A stretch of 59,741 bases of DNA, from assembly GCA_031290935.1 (NCBI GenBank), contig JAISLK010000033.1, positions 1 through 59,741 of the forward strand. The letters are read 5' to 3'. The notes beneath the pieces were generated by a model. The model had not been told where the DNA came from. It worked only from the letters and a program-made list of their open reading frames with translations, and did no database searches. Source of the stretch: Prevotellaceae bacterium. GTDB lineage: Bacteria; Bacteroidota; Bacteroidia; Bacteroidales; UBA932. Of the stretch, positions 9,581 to 23,538 are shown in pieces; within the stretch, counting starts at the first letter, position 1; each line of letters starts with the position of its first letter. The translations under genes and the position numbers were made by a program.

Positions 9581-11437
9581 TCATAACTCCTCTTTGATGC
9601 GGCGATAAATGCTGTCGGCATCGAAGCCGCAGAGCGCCTGCAATTGCGCAATAGCGCCGTGTTCCACAAAATGGTCGGGGATGCCCATCCGGATGATTTT
9701 GGCGGGATAATGGTGGGCAGTGAAAAATTCCGCTACCGCTCCCCCAAGCCCGCCGTTCACCGTGCCGTTTTCAAGAGTGATGACCGTAGAGAATTTTTTG
9801 CCGGTATCGTGTAATACCGCTTCATCTATGGGTTTCAGGAAGCGCATGTCGTAATGCCGGATGGAAATATTTTCGCCGGCTAACCGTGCTATCGCCGCCG
9901 CCGCCTTATTGCCGATATCGCCGATACTCAATAGCGCTATATCGTTTCCTTCGCGCAACAGCCGCGCTTTTCCGAGGGGTATGGTTTCAAAAGGGCGTTT
10001 CCAGTCCAACCCCACGCCGCAGCCGCGCGGGTAGCGAATCACGGTGGCGTGCATGCCGGGGAGCTGCGCCGTATAAAGCATGTTGCGCAATTCCACTTCG
10101 TCCATCGGCGCAAAAATAACGAGGTTCGGAATGCAGCGGAAATAGGCTAAATCGTAAGCGCCATGATGCGTGGCGCCGTCTTCGCCAACCAGCCCGCCAC
10201 GGTCTAAACAGAAAACGACCTGCAGGTTTTGCAATGCCACGTCGTGTATCACCTGGTCGTAGGCACGCTGCATGAAGGAAGAGTAAATATTGCAATAGGG
10301 AATCATGCCGGCGGTGGCCAGCCCGGACGAGAAAGTAACGGCATGCTGTTCGGCAATCCCTACGTCAAACGCGCGGCCGGGCATCTTTTCCATCATCAGG
10401 TTGAGCGAGCATCCGGTAGGCATGGCCGGCGTGATGCCAACGATTTTCGGGTTCTGTTCGGCGAGTTCTACCAAGGTTTCGCCGAATACATCCTGGTAAC
10501 GCGCCGGGCCGCCCGGGGAAAGGCGTTCGCCGGTTTCCTTGTCATACATGCCGGGCGCATGCCACAGTATCTGGTCTTTTTCGGCCGGTTTATATCCTTT
10601 TCCCTTGGTCGTGATAATATGCAAGACCTTTGGCCCGTCTATATTTTTCAAGGCTTGCAAGGTTTTGGTAAGCTGCCGGATGTCGTGCCCGTCCACCGGC
10701 CCGAAATACCGGAAACCTAATGCCTCAAACAGGTTGCTGTTATGCAGAACAGCCATTTTTGTGGTGTTCACAAACTTTTGCACCGCCCGGCGAATTATAT
10801 TATTGCCGAAAAAATTCCATACTTTCGCTTTGAATTGGTTGTAGCGCACCGACGTGGTCAGTTTTAGCAGATAGTTATGTACTGCGCCGACATTGTTGTC
10901 TATCGACATATTATTATCGTTCACCACCACCAGAATATTCGCTTTGGATGCGCCGGCATTATTCAACCCTTCAAATGCCAGCCCGCCGCCGAGAGCGCCG
11001 TCGCCAATCACGGCAATGGCTTGCCGGCGGACGCCCTGCATTTTCGCTGCCGTAGCGATGCCCAGCGCTGCCGACACCGACACCGAAGCATGCCCCCCGC
11101 CAAAAGCGTCGTATTCGCTTTCGTTCATCTTCGGAAATCCGCTGATACCGCCATACGAGCGGTTCGTAGAGAAAACGTCGCGGCGGCCGGTGAGTATTTT
11201 ATGCGCATACGCCTGATGCCCCACATCCCAAATCAATTTATCGTCGGGCGTGTCGAACACGTAGTGCAACGCCACCGTCAATTCAATAACGCCTAAACTT
11301 GCGCCCAGATGCCCCGGATTTTTTGAACACTGGTAAATAATAAACTCGCGTAATTCTTCCGACAACCGTTCCAACGCGTCAATATCCAGCTTCCGCAGGT
11401 CGGACGGGCTGTTGATATGGGCTAATAAAGATGACAT
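9581..11437 (-). CDS. dxs: 1-deoxy-D-xylulose-5-phosphate synthase
   Basis: LIWDVGHQAYAHKILTGRRD, VIGDGALGGGLAFEGLNNAG, YCNIYSSFMQRAYDQVIHDVALQ. Confidence 0.98.
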   Translation of the reverse strand: MSSLLAHINSPSDLRKLDIDALERLSEELREFIIYQCSKNPGHLGASLGVIELTVALHYVFDTPDDKLIWDVGHQAYAHKILTGRRDVFSTNRSYGGISGFPKMNESEYDAFGGGHASVSVSAALGIATAAKMQGVRRQAIAVIGDGALGGGLAFEGLNNAGASKANILVVVNDNNMSIDNNVGAVHNYLLKLTTSVRYNQFKAKVWNFFGNNIIRRAVQKFVNTTKMAVLHNSNLFEALGFRYFGPVDGHDIRQLTKTLQALKNIDGPKVLHIITTKGKGYKPAEKDQILWHAPGMYDKETGERLSPGGPARYQDVFGETLVELAEQNPKIVGITPAMPTGCSLNLMMEKMPGRAFDVGIAEQHAVTFSSGLATAGMIPYCNIYSSFMQRAYDQVIHDVALQNLQVVFCLDRGGLVGEDGATHHGAYDLAYFRCIPNLVIFAPMDEVELRNMLYTAQLPGMHATVIRYPRGCGVGLDWKRPFETIPLGKARLLREGNDIALLSIGDIGNKAAAAIARLAGENISIRHYDMRFLKPIDEAVLHDTGKKFSTVITLENGTVNGGLGGAVAEFFTAHHYPAKIIRMGIPDHFVEHGAIAQLQALCGFDADSIYRRIKEEL

Positions 11438-11454
11438 GGTAAAATTTTAGTATG

Positions 11455-11462
11455 CAAAGGTA
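11455..11462 (-). promoter_or_regulatory. -7 element TACCTTTG (minus strand) upstream of dxs
   Basis: CAAAGGTA on the plus strand, 17 nt from the dxs start. Confidence 0.5.
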
Positions 11463-11524
11463 CATGAAAAATTTTGGATTTCAGGCATGACTTGTAGCCC
11501 GTAAGTCGTAAATCAGGAGGATAA

Positions 11525-13336
<1,812 letters not shown>

Positions 13337-13362
13337 CAGCAATAAAAAATTTAAACTTCTAA

Positions 13363-13602
13363 ATGAACATCCAAATCGTATCACCGGCAGGAACGCTTTA
13401 CGAGGGCGCATTGCAATACGCCGTTTTTCCCGGGCACGCAGGCGAGTTTGCCATCTATCCGGCGCACGCGCCATTGATTTCCATGCTCGCGAAAGGCGCA
13501 ATAAAATGCGTAACGGAGGAAGGTAAAAACGAAACAATCCCTGTCGGCGGCGGCTTTGTGGAGGTGAACGGGAATAAAATAACCGTATGTGTAGAACAAT
13601 AA
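13363..13602 (+). CDS. atpC: F1 ATP synthase epsilon subunit
   Basis: MNIQIVSPAGTLYEG...FPGHAGEFAIYPAHAPLIS; position after atpD. Confidence 0.93.
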   Translation: MNIQIVSPAGTLYEGALQYAVFPGHAGEFAIYPAHAPLISMLAKGAIKCVTEEGKNETIPVGGGFVEVNGNKITVCVEQ

Positions 13603-13615
13603 AAAGAAGGAACAA

Positions 13616-14050
13616 ATGAAATTTTTCGAGAAAAAAGGGAATGTCTTTGGATTGGCAGCCGCCGTATGGCTGTTGCTGTGGGTGGGAATGGAAATAACGC
13701 TCCGGTGGGCGGCGCCGCAATATAATTATGCATTAGCAGCATGCCGCTATATTCCGGCGTTGTTCCTGATATTCCTGCTTGTTTTCACAGGGCTTGTAGG
13801 ACGGTGGGAGAAAAAACTGCAGGAAGGCAGCCTTACGCCGGCGCATGTCGGCAATTATTTCCTGATTTGGAAAATGTCCAAATTAGTAGTGGCGCTGCTG
13901 CTTTTCTTCTTTTGTTACCTGACAATGGAGGCCTCCGTATTCCGCGCGTTTTTGCTATTGTTCCTGCTGTTTTATTTAGTATTTATGATCATGGAAACAT
14001 TTACGCTGCGCAGTATAGAACGGCGTTATAAACATTCCAAAGAAAAATAA
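13616..14050 (+). CDS. Membrane protein in the ATP synthase operon (AtpI-like position)
   Basis: Four predicted TM segments, between atpC and atpB. Confidence 0.6.
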   Translation: MKFFEKKGNVFGLAAAVWLLLWVGMEITLRWAAPQYNYALAACRYIPALFLIFLLVFTGLVGRWEKKLQEGSLTPAHVGNYFLIWKMSKLVVALLLFFFCYLTMEASVFRAFLLLFLLFYLVFMIMETFTLRSIERRYKHSKEK

Positions 14051-14054
14051 TCGC

Positions 14055-15418
<1,364 letters not shown>

Positions 15419-15427
15419 AAAAGGATT

Positions 15428-15919
15428 ATGCTTACACCGGATTTTGGTTTGCTGTTCTGGATGCTGGTCAGCTTTCTTATTGTATTGGGGCTGCTGGCGA
15501 AGTTTGGCTTTCCCGTTATCACCCGCATGGTAACGGACAGGCGCGACCATATCAGGCAATCGCTTGAAGCCGCAGAAGAAGCCGCCCGGAAACTCGAAAA
15601 CGTCAAAGAGGAATCGCTCGCCATACTCGACGAGGCGCGCCACCAACAGGCCTCCATTATCAAGAAGGCTATGGCCGACGGCGAACTCCTCCTCCTCCAT
15701 GCACAGCAAAAAGCCGTAGAAGAAACAGAAAAACAAGTAGCGTTGGCGCGGCAACGCATCGAACTGCAAAAAGAAAAAGCGCTCGGCGAAATCAATGCGC
15801 AGGTAGCAATGCTTTCGGTAGATATTGCAGAGAAAATATTGCACCGGCAATTAGATGACAAATCGAAAGAGGAAGCTTTTATCCTGCAAATGCTCAACGA
15901 AACGGACAGTATCAGCTAA
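15428..15919 (+). CDS. atpF: Fo ATP synthase subunit b
   Basis: N-terminal TM then long charged coiled coil; operon position. Confidence 0.94.
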   Translation: MLTPDFGLLFWMLVSFLIVLGLLAKFGFPVITRMVTDRRDHIRQSLEAAEEAARKLENVKEESLAILDEARHQQASIIKKAMADGELLLLHAQQKAVEETEKQVALARQRIELQKEKALGEINAQVAMLSVDIAEKILHRQLDDKSKEEAFILQMLNETDSIS

Positions 15920-15920
15920 T

Positions 15921-16475
15921 ATGAACGAAGGACACATAGCCAAACGGTACGCCAAAGCCCTGCTCGGCTACGCCGCTGCACGCGGCGAAGACGAAGCGCT
16001 TTACGGACGGATGAAACTGTTGTCGGAGGTGATAACGGCCACGCCGCGGCTGCTTAAAACAATCAACAGCCCTATGGTTTCGCCTGCCGACAAGTTGCAA
16101 CTGTTGTGCGAAGCGGCCGGCGCGACGGGGGAAGACAGTTTCCGGCAGTTTGTACGCTTGCTGCTCGCAAACCGCCGCGAACACTTGTTGCGGAATATCG
16201 CGTTGAGTTATGTGTCGCTTTATCGCTCCACTCACCGTATCGGGGAAGTGCTGCTGGTGTCCGTATCGCCGCTGCCCGCAGCCGTGATTGAACGGATACG
16301 CCACCGTGCAACACAACAAACGCAGGGAACGGTGGAAATAGAAAACCGCATTGATCCCGGTATCAAAGGCGGCTTTATTTTCCAGATAAACGGCCTCCGG
16401 CTCGACGCCTCCGTTGCAGGGCAGCTGGAAAAAGTACGGAGGCAGTTTATCCGTAAAAATAAAATCATCGTGTAA
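15921..16475 (+). CDS. atpH: F1 ATP synthase delta subunit
   Basis: [51 protein letters not shown]. Confidence 0.94.
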   Translation: MNEGHIAKRYAKALLGYAAARGEDEALYGRMKLLSEVITATPRLLKTINSPMVSPADKLQLLCEAAGATGEDSFRQFVRLLLANRREHLLRNIALSYVSLYRSTHRIGEVLLVSVSPLPAAVIERIRHRATQQTQGTVEIENRIDPGIKGGFIFQINGLRLDASVAGQLEKVRRQFIRKNKIIV

Positions 16476-16512
16476 ACAGTTAGCAGAAATAATTACTCAG
16501 AAATTAAAAACT

Positions 16513-18096
16513 ATGACGGATATAAAAGTTAGCGAAGTTTCCCGGATTCTGAAAATGCAGTTGGAAAATATTGACGCCAAATTGCAGTATGAAGAAGTGG
16601 GCGTCGTATTGCAGGTCAGCGACGGCGTAGCGCGTATTTACGGGCTGGCCAACGCGGAAGCAAACGAACTGTTGGAGTTCCAGAACGGCATGATGGGCGT
16701 TGTGATGAACCTCGAAGAAGACAATGTGGGCGCGGTATTGCTGGGTACGACCGACCATATTAAAGAAGGCTTTACCGTACGCCGCACCGGTAAAATCGCC
16801 TCCATCAACGTAGGCGAAGGCATGCTCGGGCGCGTGATAGACCCGCTGGGCGAAACGCTCGACGGAAAAGGCCCGGTTACCGGCGAACGGTTTCTGATGC
16901 CGCTGGAACGCAAAGCGCCGGGCGTTATTTACCGCCAGCCGGTGAACCAGCCCCTGCAAACAGGCATCAAAGCGGTGGACGCCATGATTCCCATCGGGCG
17001 CGGACAGCGCGAACTAATCATCGGCGACAGGCAAACCGGCAAAACCACTATTGCCATAGACACGATACTCAACCAGCGCGATGGTTTCCTGAATGGTGAC
17101 CCGGTGTACTGTATTTATGTAGCGATAGGACAGAAAGGCTCTACGGTGGCGTCTATCGTGAACACGCTGCGCGAAAAGGGCGCAATGGACTATACGGTGG
17201 TAGTGGCGGCGACGGCTGCCGACCCCGCTGCGATGCAATATTTCGCGCCGTTTGCCGGCGCGGCCATCGGCGAATATTTCCGGGACACCGGGCGGCACGC
17301 ATTGGTTATTTACGACGACCTCTCAAAACAAGCGGTCGCTTATCGCGAAGTGTCGCTGATTTTGCGCCGCCCGTCGGGGCGCGAAGCCTATCCGGGCGAT
17401 ATTTTTTACCTCCATTCACGCCTGCTGGAAAGGGCGGCGAAAATCATTAACCAGCCCGAAGTAGCCGAAGCCATGAACGACCTCCCCGAAAGCCTGAAAG
17501 GCAAAGTCCGGGGCGGCGGCTCGCTGACGGCATTGCCGATTATCGAAACGCAGGCAGGCGACGTGTCGGCATACATCCCGACCAACGTTATTTCCATTAC
17601 CGACGGACAAATTTTCCTTGATACGGACTTATTCAACCAGGGCGTCCGGCCGGCGATTAACGTCGGCATCTCGGTATCGCGCGTAGGCGGCAATGCGCAA
17701 ATCAAAGCCATGAAAAAAGTGGCGGGTACGCTCAAAATCGACCAGGCGCAATACCGCGAACTGGAAGCGTTCACCAAATTCGGCGGAGACCTGGACCCCG
17801 TAACGGCATTTACCATTGACAAAGGACAAAAAAATACGCGTCTCCTCATACAGCCCAAGCATGCGCCGGCGCCGGTAGAAAAACAGATTGCCGTGCTGTA
17901 TTGCGGCACACAGGGATTACTGCGCGATATTAAACCAGGCCGCGTAAACGAATTTGAACGCCTCTTCCTCGAAGCATTGGACGCGCGGCACAGGGAAGAT
18001 ATCCTGGCTCCATTGAAAAAAGGCGTCATCAATGACGAAATAACCGGCGCAATTGAAAAACTGGCAGCCGAAATAACCGGCATGCTAAAAGCATAA
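16513..18096 (+). CDS. atpA: F1 ATP synthase alpha subunit
   Basis: [28 protein letters not shown]; start at [10 protein letters not shown] (ORF extends to 16414). Confidence 0.98.
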   Translation: MTDIKVSEVSRILKMQLENIDAKLQYEEVGVVLQVSDGVARIYGLANAEANELLEFQNGMMGVVMNLEEDNVGAVLLGTTDHIKEGFTVRRTGKIASINVGEGMLGRVIDPLGETLDGKGPVTGERFLMPLERKAPGVIYRQPVNQPLQTGIKAVDAMIPIGRGQRELIIGDRQTGKTTIAIDTILNQRDGFLNGDPVYCIYVAIGQKGSTVASIVNTLREKGAMDYTVVVAATAADPAAMQYFAPFAGAAIGEYFRDTGRHALVIYDDLSKQAVAYREVSLILRRPSGREAYPGDIFYLHSRLLERAAKIINQPEVAEAMNDLPESLKGKVRGGGSLTALPIIETQAGDVSAYIPTNVISITDGQIFLDTDLFNQGVRPAINVGISVSRVGGNAQIKAMKKVAGTLKIDQAQYRELEAFTKFGGDLDPVTAFTIDKGQKNTRLLIQPKHAPAPVEKQIAVLYCGTQGLLRDIKPGRVNEFERLFLEALDARHREDILAPLKKGVINDEITGAIEKLAAEITGMLKA

Positions 18097-18102
18097 TAAA
18101 GC

Positions 18103-18966
18103 ATGGCGGCATTCAAGGAAATAAAAGAACGGATACAGTCGGTCAAAACGACGCAAAAGATTACCTCTGCCATGAAAATGGTATCGGCGGCGAAATTGAA
18201 CAAGGCGCAGAAAAATATTTCCGGCATGCTCCCCTACTCCGGCGCCCTGCACCACATCCTGCGCAACGTACTGGCGGCGGGCGATAATTTTTCCACCCCG
18301 CTGGCGGAAGAACGCACGCCGGAACACGTGGCGATTATTGCCTTTTCGTCCGACAGCTCCCTTGCGGGCTCCTTCAATTCCAATATCATTAAAGAATTCC
18401 GCAAAACGCTGGCGGACTATAAACACCTCCCGAAAGAAAATATACTTATATATACGGTCGGGAAAAAAATCTTTGAAGCGGCACGTAAATCAGGCTACAC
18501 CGTTACCCGCAACTTTGAAGGGCTCGCCGCCAAACCCGACTACGATACCATTGCCGCTTTTGCCGGCGAATTGATAACCCTTTTCCATCGCAAGGCTATT
18601 GACCGCGTCGAAACCGTTTATCACCATTTTAAAAGCGCCGGCGCACAAATCCTCCTGCGGGAAAATTTCCTTCCCCTGACCCTCCCGGCTACCGGCGGCG
18701 CCGGAACAAAGGTTGCGACCAACTACCTCTTAGAGCCGCTGCAGGAAGCCATGCTCGCGGAACTGCTGCCAAAATCGCTCAAACTAAAACTCTACACGAT
18801 GCTCTTAGACTCCCACGCCTCGGAACATGCAGCTCGCGTTATGGCCATGCAAGCCGCCACCGACAACGCCGAAGAACTCCTCGGCGACCTCACCATTGCC
18901 TACAACAAATCACGCCAACAAGCCATCACCAACGAACTCCTCGATATGATTGGGGGAATGAACTGA
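18103..18966 (+). CDS. atpG: F1 ATP synthase gamma subunit
   Basis: KERIQSVKTTQKITSAMKMVSAAKLNKAQ; C-terminal NKSRQQAITNELLDMIGG. Confidence 0.96.
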   Translation: MAAFKEIKERIQSVKTTQKITSAMKMVSAAKLNKAQKNISGMLPYSGALHHILRNVLAAGDNFSTPLAEERTPEHVAIIAFSSDSSLAGSFNSNIIKEFRKTLADYKHLPKENILIYTVGKKIFEAARKSGYTVTRNFEGLAAKPDYDTIAAFAGELITLFHRKAIDRVETVYHHFKSAGAQILLRENFLPLTLPATGGAGTKVATNYLLEPLQEAMLAELLPKSLKLKLYTMLLDSHASEHAARVMAMQAATDNAEELLGDLTIAYNKSRQQAITNELLDMIGGMN

Positions 18967-19019
18967 GAATTTAGCATTAAGAATTAGCTGCCGCCGCCCA
19001 CTCATCACTCATAACTCAA

Positions 19020-19580
19020 TTAGCATCCTCCCCATTTTTTTCCGTCCTGTTCCAGGCCTGCCAACTGCAGGACGCGGTTCACTACAGTGTCGACGGCGTC
19101 TTCCAGCGTAGCGGGGTGATGATAAAACGACGGGCTTGCCGGGCAAAGGACAGCGCCGGCTTCGGCGAGTTGCAGCATGTTGCGGAGGTGAATCAGGTTC
19201 AAGGGCATTTCGCGGGTTACGACAATCAGCCGGCGGCGTTCTTTGAGCATCACGTCGGCGGCGCGCGCCAGCAAATCGTTGCTGACGCCATGGGCTATGC
19301 GCGCCAGCGACCCCATCGTGCAAGGCGCAATAATCATCGTGTCGAAATCGCCGGAGCCGGAAGCAAAGGGCGCAAGGAAATCGTTGTTGGCATAGCGCCG
19401 GAAAGGAATCGCCGCAAAAGCCCCGTCGCCCAGTTCATAACGGAATACCTGCTCGCCGCAGCCGGTGCATACGACTGCTACTTCTACTGCTGCATGCGCA
19501 TGCAGTTTTTCCAGCAATTGCCGGGCATATATCGCCCCGCTGGCGCCTGTGATTCCTACTACTATTTTTCGCATATCCAT
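19020..19580 (-). CDS. ubiX: Flavin prenyltransferase UbiX
   Basis: VVGITGASGAIYARQLLE; MIIAPCTMGSLARIAHGVSNDLLARAADVMLKERRRLIVVTREMPLN. Confidence 0.95.
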   Translation of the reverse strand: MDMRKIVVGITGASGAIYARQLLEKLHAHAAVEVAVVCTGCGEQVFRYELGDGAFAAIPFRRYANNDFLAPFASGSGDFDTMIIAPCTMGSLARIAHGVSNDLLARAADVMLKERRRLIVVTREMPLNLIHLRNMLQLAEAGAVLCPASPSFYHHPATLEDAVDTVVNRVLQLAGLEQDGKKWGGC

Positions 19581-19635
19581 GTTTCTATTTCCGTCCGCAA
19601 AGATACAAATTAGCCGCCAATCGGTAAATTTATGC

Positions 19636-19643
19636 TACCTTTG
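19636..19643 (+). promoter_or_regulatory. -7 element TACCTTTG only 4 nt before the rsgA ATG
   Basis: Exact TAnnTTTG; suggests a leaderless transcript. Confidence 0.5.
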
Positions 19644-19647
19644 CCTT

Positions 19648-20574
19648 ATGTTTACAGGCATTGTATACAAGCATACCGGCAGCCATTACCTGGTAAAGCA
19701 TCCCGAAGGCGGCGCGTTGTATGATTGCACGGCGCGCGGGAAACTGCGCCTGCATGACAATACGGCGACCAATCCCATTGCCGCCGGCGACAGGGTGGAC
19801 GTGGAGCCGGTAACCGCAACCGCCGGTGCTATCCTGCGCATACATCCGCGTAAAAACTGCATTATCCGCCGGGCAACCAACCTGTCCAAGCAGGCGCATG
19901 TTATTGCGGCCAACGTTGACCTGGCTTTCCTGATTGTAACGATAGACGACCCGCCTTTGCAAATGGAATTTATCGACCGCTTTCTGGTTACCTGTGAGGC
20001 CTACAAGGTGCCGGTGAAAATAGCGGTGAATAAAACGGATTTGTACAGCGGGGCGCAGCGCGAAATATTGCAACGGTTTCAAGAGGTATATACCGGCGCG
20101 GGGTATGAACTCCTTTGCGTTTCGGCGCACACGGGGCAGCATATTGATGCGTTGCGCGAAGCGGTGAAGGGCAGGCTCTGCCTTTTTTCCGGGCAGTCGG
20201 GCGTGGGGAAATCGTCGCTGATTAACGCGATAGAGGCGGGGCTGCAGTTACGCACCGGGCATTTGTCGGACTACCACCGGAAAGGGATGCACACCACTAC
20301 TTTTTATGAAATTTTTGATACCTCCGCCGGCGGGCAAATCATTGATTCGCCCGGCATCAAAGGCTTCGGGCTGATTGACGTGGGGAAAGAAGAGCTGTAC
20401 CATTTTTTTCCGGAATTATTCCGCCATGCCGCGCAATGCAAGTACCACATGTGTACGCATACGCACGAGCCGGGATGCGCCGTAAAGGCTGCCGTTGGCC
20501 GGGGCGCCGTTTCGCCGGAGCGTTACGAAAGCTATTTAAAAATGTTGGCGGATAAAGGCGGGAAATACCGGTGA
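19648..20574 (+). CDS. rsgA: Ribosome small-subunit-dependent GTPase RsgA
   Basis: Circularly permuted GTPase: NKTD then FSGQSGVGKSSLIN then DSPGIKGFG; C-terminal C-x8-H/C zinc region CKYHMCTHTHEPGC. Confidence 0.97.
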   Translation: MFTGIVYKHTGSHYLVKHPEGGALYDCTARGKLRLHDNTATNPIAAGDRVDVEPVTATAGAILRIHPRKNCIIRRATNLSKQAHVIAANVDLAFLIVTIDDPPLQMEFIDRFLVTCEAYKVPVKIAVNKTDLYSGAQREILQRFQEVYTGAGYELLCVSAHTGQHIDALREAVKGRLCLFSGQSGVGKSSLINAIEAGLQLRTGHLSDYHRKGMHTTTFYEIFDTSAGGQIIDSPGIKGFGLIDVGKEELYHFFPELFRHAAQCKYHMCTHTHEPGCAVKAAVGRGAVSPERYESYLKMLADKGGKYR

Positions 20575-20578
20575 ATAT

Positions 20579-21793
20579 TTATTTTTTCAACCACAGTTCG
20601 GGGTTTAATTTTTCCGGCTCCGGTTTGTCTTTCATCCGCCATATCTGGAAATCCAGAATCGTGTTATCTGCAGTAAAGATGGCGCCGAGAGGCTGTCCCC
20701 GCGCTATTTTGTCATTCACCTTTACATTGACGCTGGACAGATTGCAATAAATCGTATAGTATTCGCCGTGCTGCACCATCACGCAATTATGCTGCGCGGG
20801 TATGAAAAACACGCGCCGTACCACGCCGTCAAAGACGCATAATGCCTGGCTGTTTTCTTCTGTAGAAATATGGACGCCGAAATTTTGCGGTAATTTCAGG
20901 TTTTTATATACCGGATGATAATGTTCGCCGAACTGTGCGGTAACAACGCCTTTGTGTACCGGCCAGGGCAGCTGCCCCTGGTTGTTTTCAAAGCTGGCGG
21001 ACAAAATCCGGTCGGCTTCCGGCAGGTTGGGCGTTGCTTTCCGGCGGCGCTGGTCCTGCTTTGCCTGGTCGGCAATAATTTTCTCGATTTGTTTATTGAT
21101 GCGCTGCACCGCCTGCCGCTGGTCTGCCAAACGGCGCGTTAATTCTTTTTCCTGCCCGGCCAGTTTTTTTGTGATAGACAAAGCGTCGGCTTCATCTTTT
21201 TGCAGGGTGGATATTTCTTTTTCCCGTGCGTTCCGCTGTGCGGCCAGCTCGCTTTTTTGGGTGTTCAACGACTGGATTTCCACGTTCAGTTCGTTCGATA
21301 TTTGCTGTATTTTTAATGCCTGTTCGTTGATGTATTCGGAATAATTTTTAAAGTAGCGCCATCGCCGGTAGGCCAGCCCCACGTCGTCGCTGGAGAGCAC
21401 AAACATCAGCCAGAGCCGCCGGTCGTGGTTTTTATATGCCTGGTACAACAGTTCCTCGTAGGATTGTTTCAGTTCGGCCAGGCTTGTTTGCAACCCGGTT
21501 ATATCTTCCTGTTTCTTTCTTAAATCGGCTTCCAGCAAATGGATTTGCGCATCCATGTCGGCAATCAGCTGTTTGCGGGATTTTATTTTTTGTTTGGTCA
21601 AGTCCAGTTGCTGCAAGCTGTTTCGCTGGTCTTTGGAATTTTTTTTCAGCAGTTTGTCAATATAGGCAATTTGTTCTTCCGCTTTTTTCAGCCGCCGGTT
21701 AAGCTCCGGGACGCTTTGCGCCGCCGCGGATGTAATGGCAGTCGTTAAAATTACGGTATAAAGGAAATGCCTTATGTGCCGTTGGGCAGTCAT
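20579..21793 (-). CDS. Murein hydrolase activator (EnvC-like, coiled coil plus M23/LytM domain)
   Basis: Signal peptide, long coiled coil, degenerate LytM C-terminal domain; start overlaps the upstream stop (ATGA). Confidence 0.9.
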   Translation of the reverse strand: MTAQRHIRHFLYTVILTTAITSAAAQSVPELNRRLKKAEEQIAYIDKLLKKNSKDQRNSLQQLDLTKQKIKSRKQLIADMDAQIHLLEADLRKKQEDITGLQTSLAELKQSYEELLYQAYKNHDRRLWLMFVLSSDDVGLAYRRWRYFKNYSEYINEQALKIQQISNELNVEIQSLNTQKSELAAQRNAREKEISTLQKDEADALSITKKLAGQEKELTRRLADQRQAVQRINKQIEKIIADQAKQDQRRRKATPNLPEADRILSASFENNQGQLPWPVHKGVVTAQFGEHYHPVYKNLKLPQNFGVHISTEENSQALCVFDGVVRRVFFIPAQHNCVMVQHGEYYTIYCNLSSVNVKVNDKIARGQPLGAIFTADNTILDFQIWRMKDKPEPEKLNPELWLKK

Positions 21794-23517
21794 CGCTTGT
21801 TGTTTTTTATTTTTTGTTCTACCTGCGGGTTTTGTTCTTTTTTCAGCGATAAATCCCAATATACCCCAGCGGCGTCGTACTCGCCGAGTGCATGCAGCAC
21901 ATCGCCGTAGTGGTCGAGGATAACGGCGCTGTCATTGCCGCCGTAAATCATGGCGTGGCGAAAAATCGCTTTTGCTTCTACCGCTTTTCCCATTTTGAAG
22001 AGTATCCAGCCGAAGGTATCCAGGTAGGTGGCGTTATTGGGTTCTGCTTTAATGGCCTTGTTGCTCATCGTGTAGGCGTGGTCGAGGCGTTTGTTTTCTT
22101 CGCTCAGGAAGTATGCGTAATTGTTTAACACCGCCGTGTAGTTGCTGTCTATCGTCAATGCTTTTTCATAGTATTCGTATGCCTTTTTCGGATTTTTTTC
22201 GGCATAGTATAAATCTCCTAAAAACGCTAAGGTTTGTACGGTTTTTTTCGGTTCGTCTGCTGTGAGCGGCAAGGTTTTTTCAAACCAGCGGATAGCTTCC
22301 GCTCCTTTGCCGGACTGCCATGCGGCAACGGCTTTCATGGATATAAACTCGACTTCTTCGGGGAAGCGCCGGTGCGCCGTTTCCGCATATTTCCCCAGGC
22401 TGTCCCACCGTTCCGTATAGTACAGTACAGACAGGTAATGCTGCCATGCGTGGAGGCGTGCGATGTTGTTTTGCAAATTATTTTTCAGTACCGTAATCGC
22501 CGAATCTGCGAGTTGTTTTTGCAACAGGTAGGTGGCATACAGCGGCTCCGTGAGCGAGTCGGGGGGGGTGCGCAGTGCTGTGAACACGGTGTCAATCTGT
22601 GGTGAGAACGATGCGGCGAAATTCGGAATCTGCAATACGGCCGACAGGTATTCTACCTTGTATTCCGTTTCTACTGCTTTATTGGCATAGAGGTTATAGA
22701 GTTTTTGGAAGAACATGTCGAAATGCCTGTTGCGGCGGAAGCAGTCGGCTTCGCCCAGCAGCGCCGGTGTGTAGTCGGGATTTAAGGCCAGTGCATGGCG
22801 GTACATTTCCAGCGCCAGCGTGTCGCGTTCCATGGCGGCATACTGTTCGCCCAGTAACGAGAAATAGCGTGCATCCGGGAATACCTCAACCAGGCGCCCC
22901 AGGGTATGCATGGCTTCTTCCTGTTTTTTCTGCGCCGACAGTATTTCAAACCGTGTGACGGCCGACTGTTCCGAAAAGCCTGTTTTGGCGTCGGCGCCGT
23001 CCAGCGCGAGCAGTGCGCTGTCCGGTTCACCTGCCCGCAGGTATAATGCAGAGAGGTCAAAATACAGGTCCTGCATATCCGGGCGTTTTTGCAGGAGGCA
23101 GTTATATTCGTCAATAGCCTGGCGGTAGCGGCGGGCAGTGGCGGCGTACTGCGCTGCCTGCACGCGGTACCAGAAGTTCGCCGTATCCAGCCGCACCGCC
23201 GAGGCATTTAATGACAGCGCCGCGTGCAGGTAGCCCGACTGGTAATAAATATTTGCCAGCTGGTAAAAACAGGCGTCGCAGCCGGGGTCCACAGCGATGG
23301 TTTTTTTGAACAGCCGGTTGGCGGCAGCCCAGTCGTGCAGTTCGTATGCTTTCATGGCTTCCGAAAAGTAGAATTGTTTTTCCAGCTGCTGTGCATCGTT
23401 CAGGGGCTTGGGGCGGCCGGGGCCGGCTACCGGCAATGCGGTTTTCGGCGAGCAGGAAGCCATCAAGCACCCCGCCAGCAGTACGCGCAAGAAGAAAGTA
23501 GAAGTGAAATATTTCAT
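21790..23517 (-). CDS. TPR-repeat lipoprotein
   Basis: Lipobox LLAGCLMASC; repeated TPR helices. Confidence 0.88.
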   Translation of the reverse strand: MKYFTSTFFLRVLLAGCLMASCSPKTALPVAGPGRPKPLNDAQQLEKQFYFSEAMKAYELHDWAAANRLFKKTIAVDPGCDACFYQLANIYYQSGYLHAALSLNASAVRLDTANFWYRVQAAQYAATARRYRQAIDEYNCLLQKRPDMQDLYFDLSALYLRAGEPDSALLALDGADAKTGFSEQSAVTRFEILSAQKKQEEAMHTLGRLVEVFPDARYFSLLGEQYAAMERDTLALEMYRHALALNPDYTPALLGEADCFRRNRHFDMFFQKLYNLYANKAVETEYKVEYLSAVLQIPNFAASFSPQIDTVFTALRTPPDSLTEPLYATYLLQKQLADSAITVLKNNLQNNIARLHAWQHYLSVLYYTERWDSLGKYAETAHRRFPEEVEFISMKAVAAWQSGKGAEAIRWFEKTLPLTADEPKKTVQTLAFLGDLYYAEKNPKKAYEYYEKALTIDSNYTAVLNNYAYFLSEENKRLDHAYTMSNKAIKAEPNNATYLDTFGWILFKMGKAVEAKAIFRHAMIYGGNDSAVILDHYGDVLHALGEYDAAGVYWDLSLKKEQNPQVEQKIKNNKR

Positions 23518-23521
23518 TTTG

Positions 23522-23529
23522 CAAAGATA
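23522..23529 (-). promoter_or_regulatory. -7 element TATCTTTG only 4 nt before the TPR lipoprotein ATG
   Basis: CAAAGATA on the plus strand; candidate leaderless transcript. Confidence 0.5.
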
Positions 23530-23538
23530 GGTGAAAAA

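Noticed and set aside
9581-11437. dxs as the missing partner of the transketolase half
   Set aside because: It is a complete DXS with all three domains; related fold but not a transketolase C subunit
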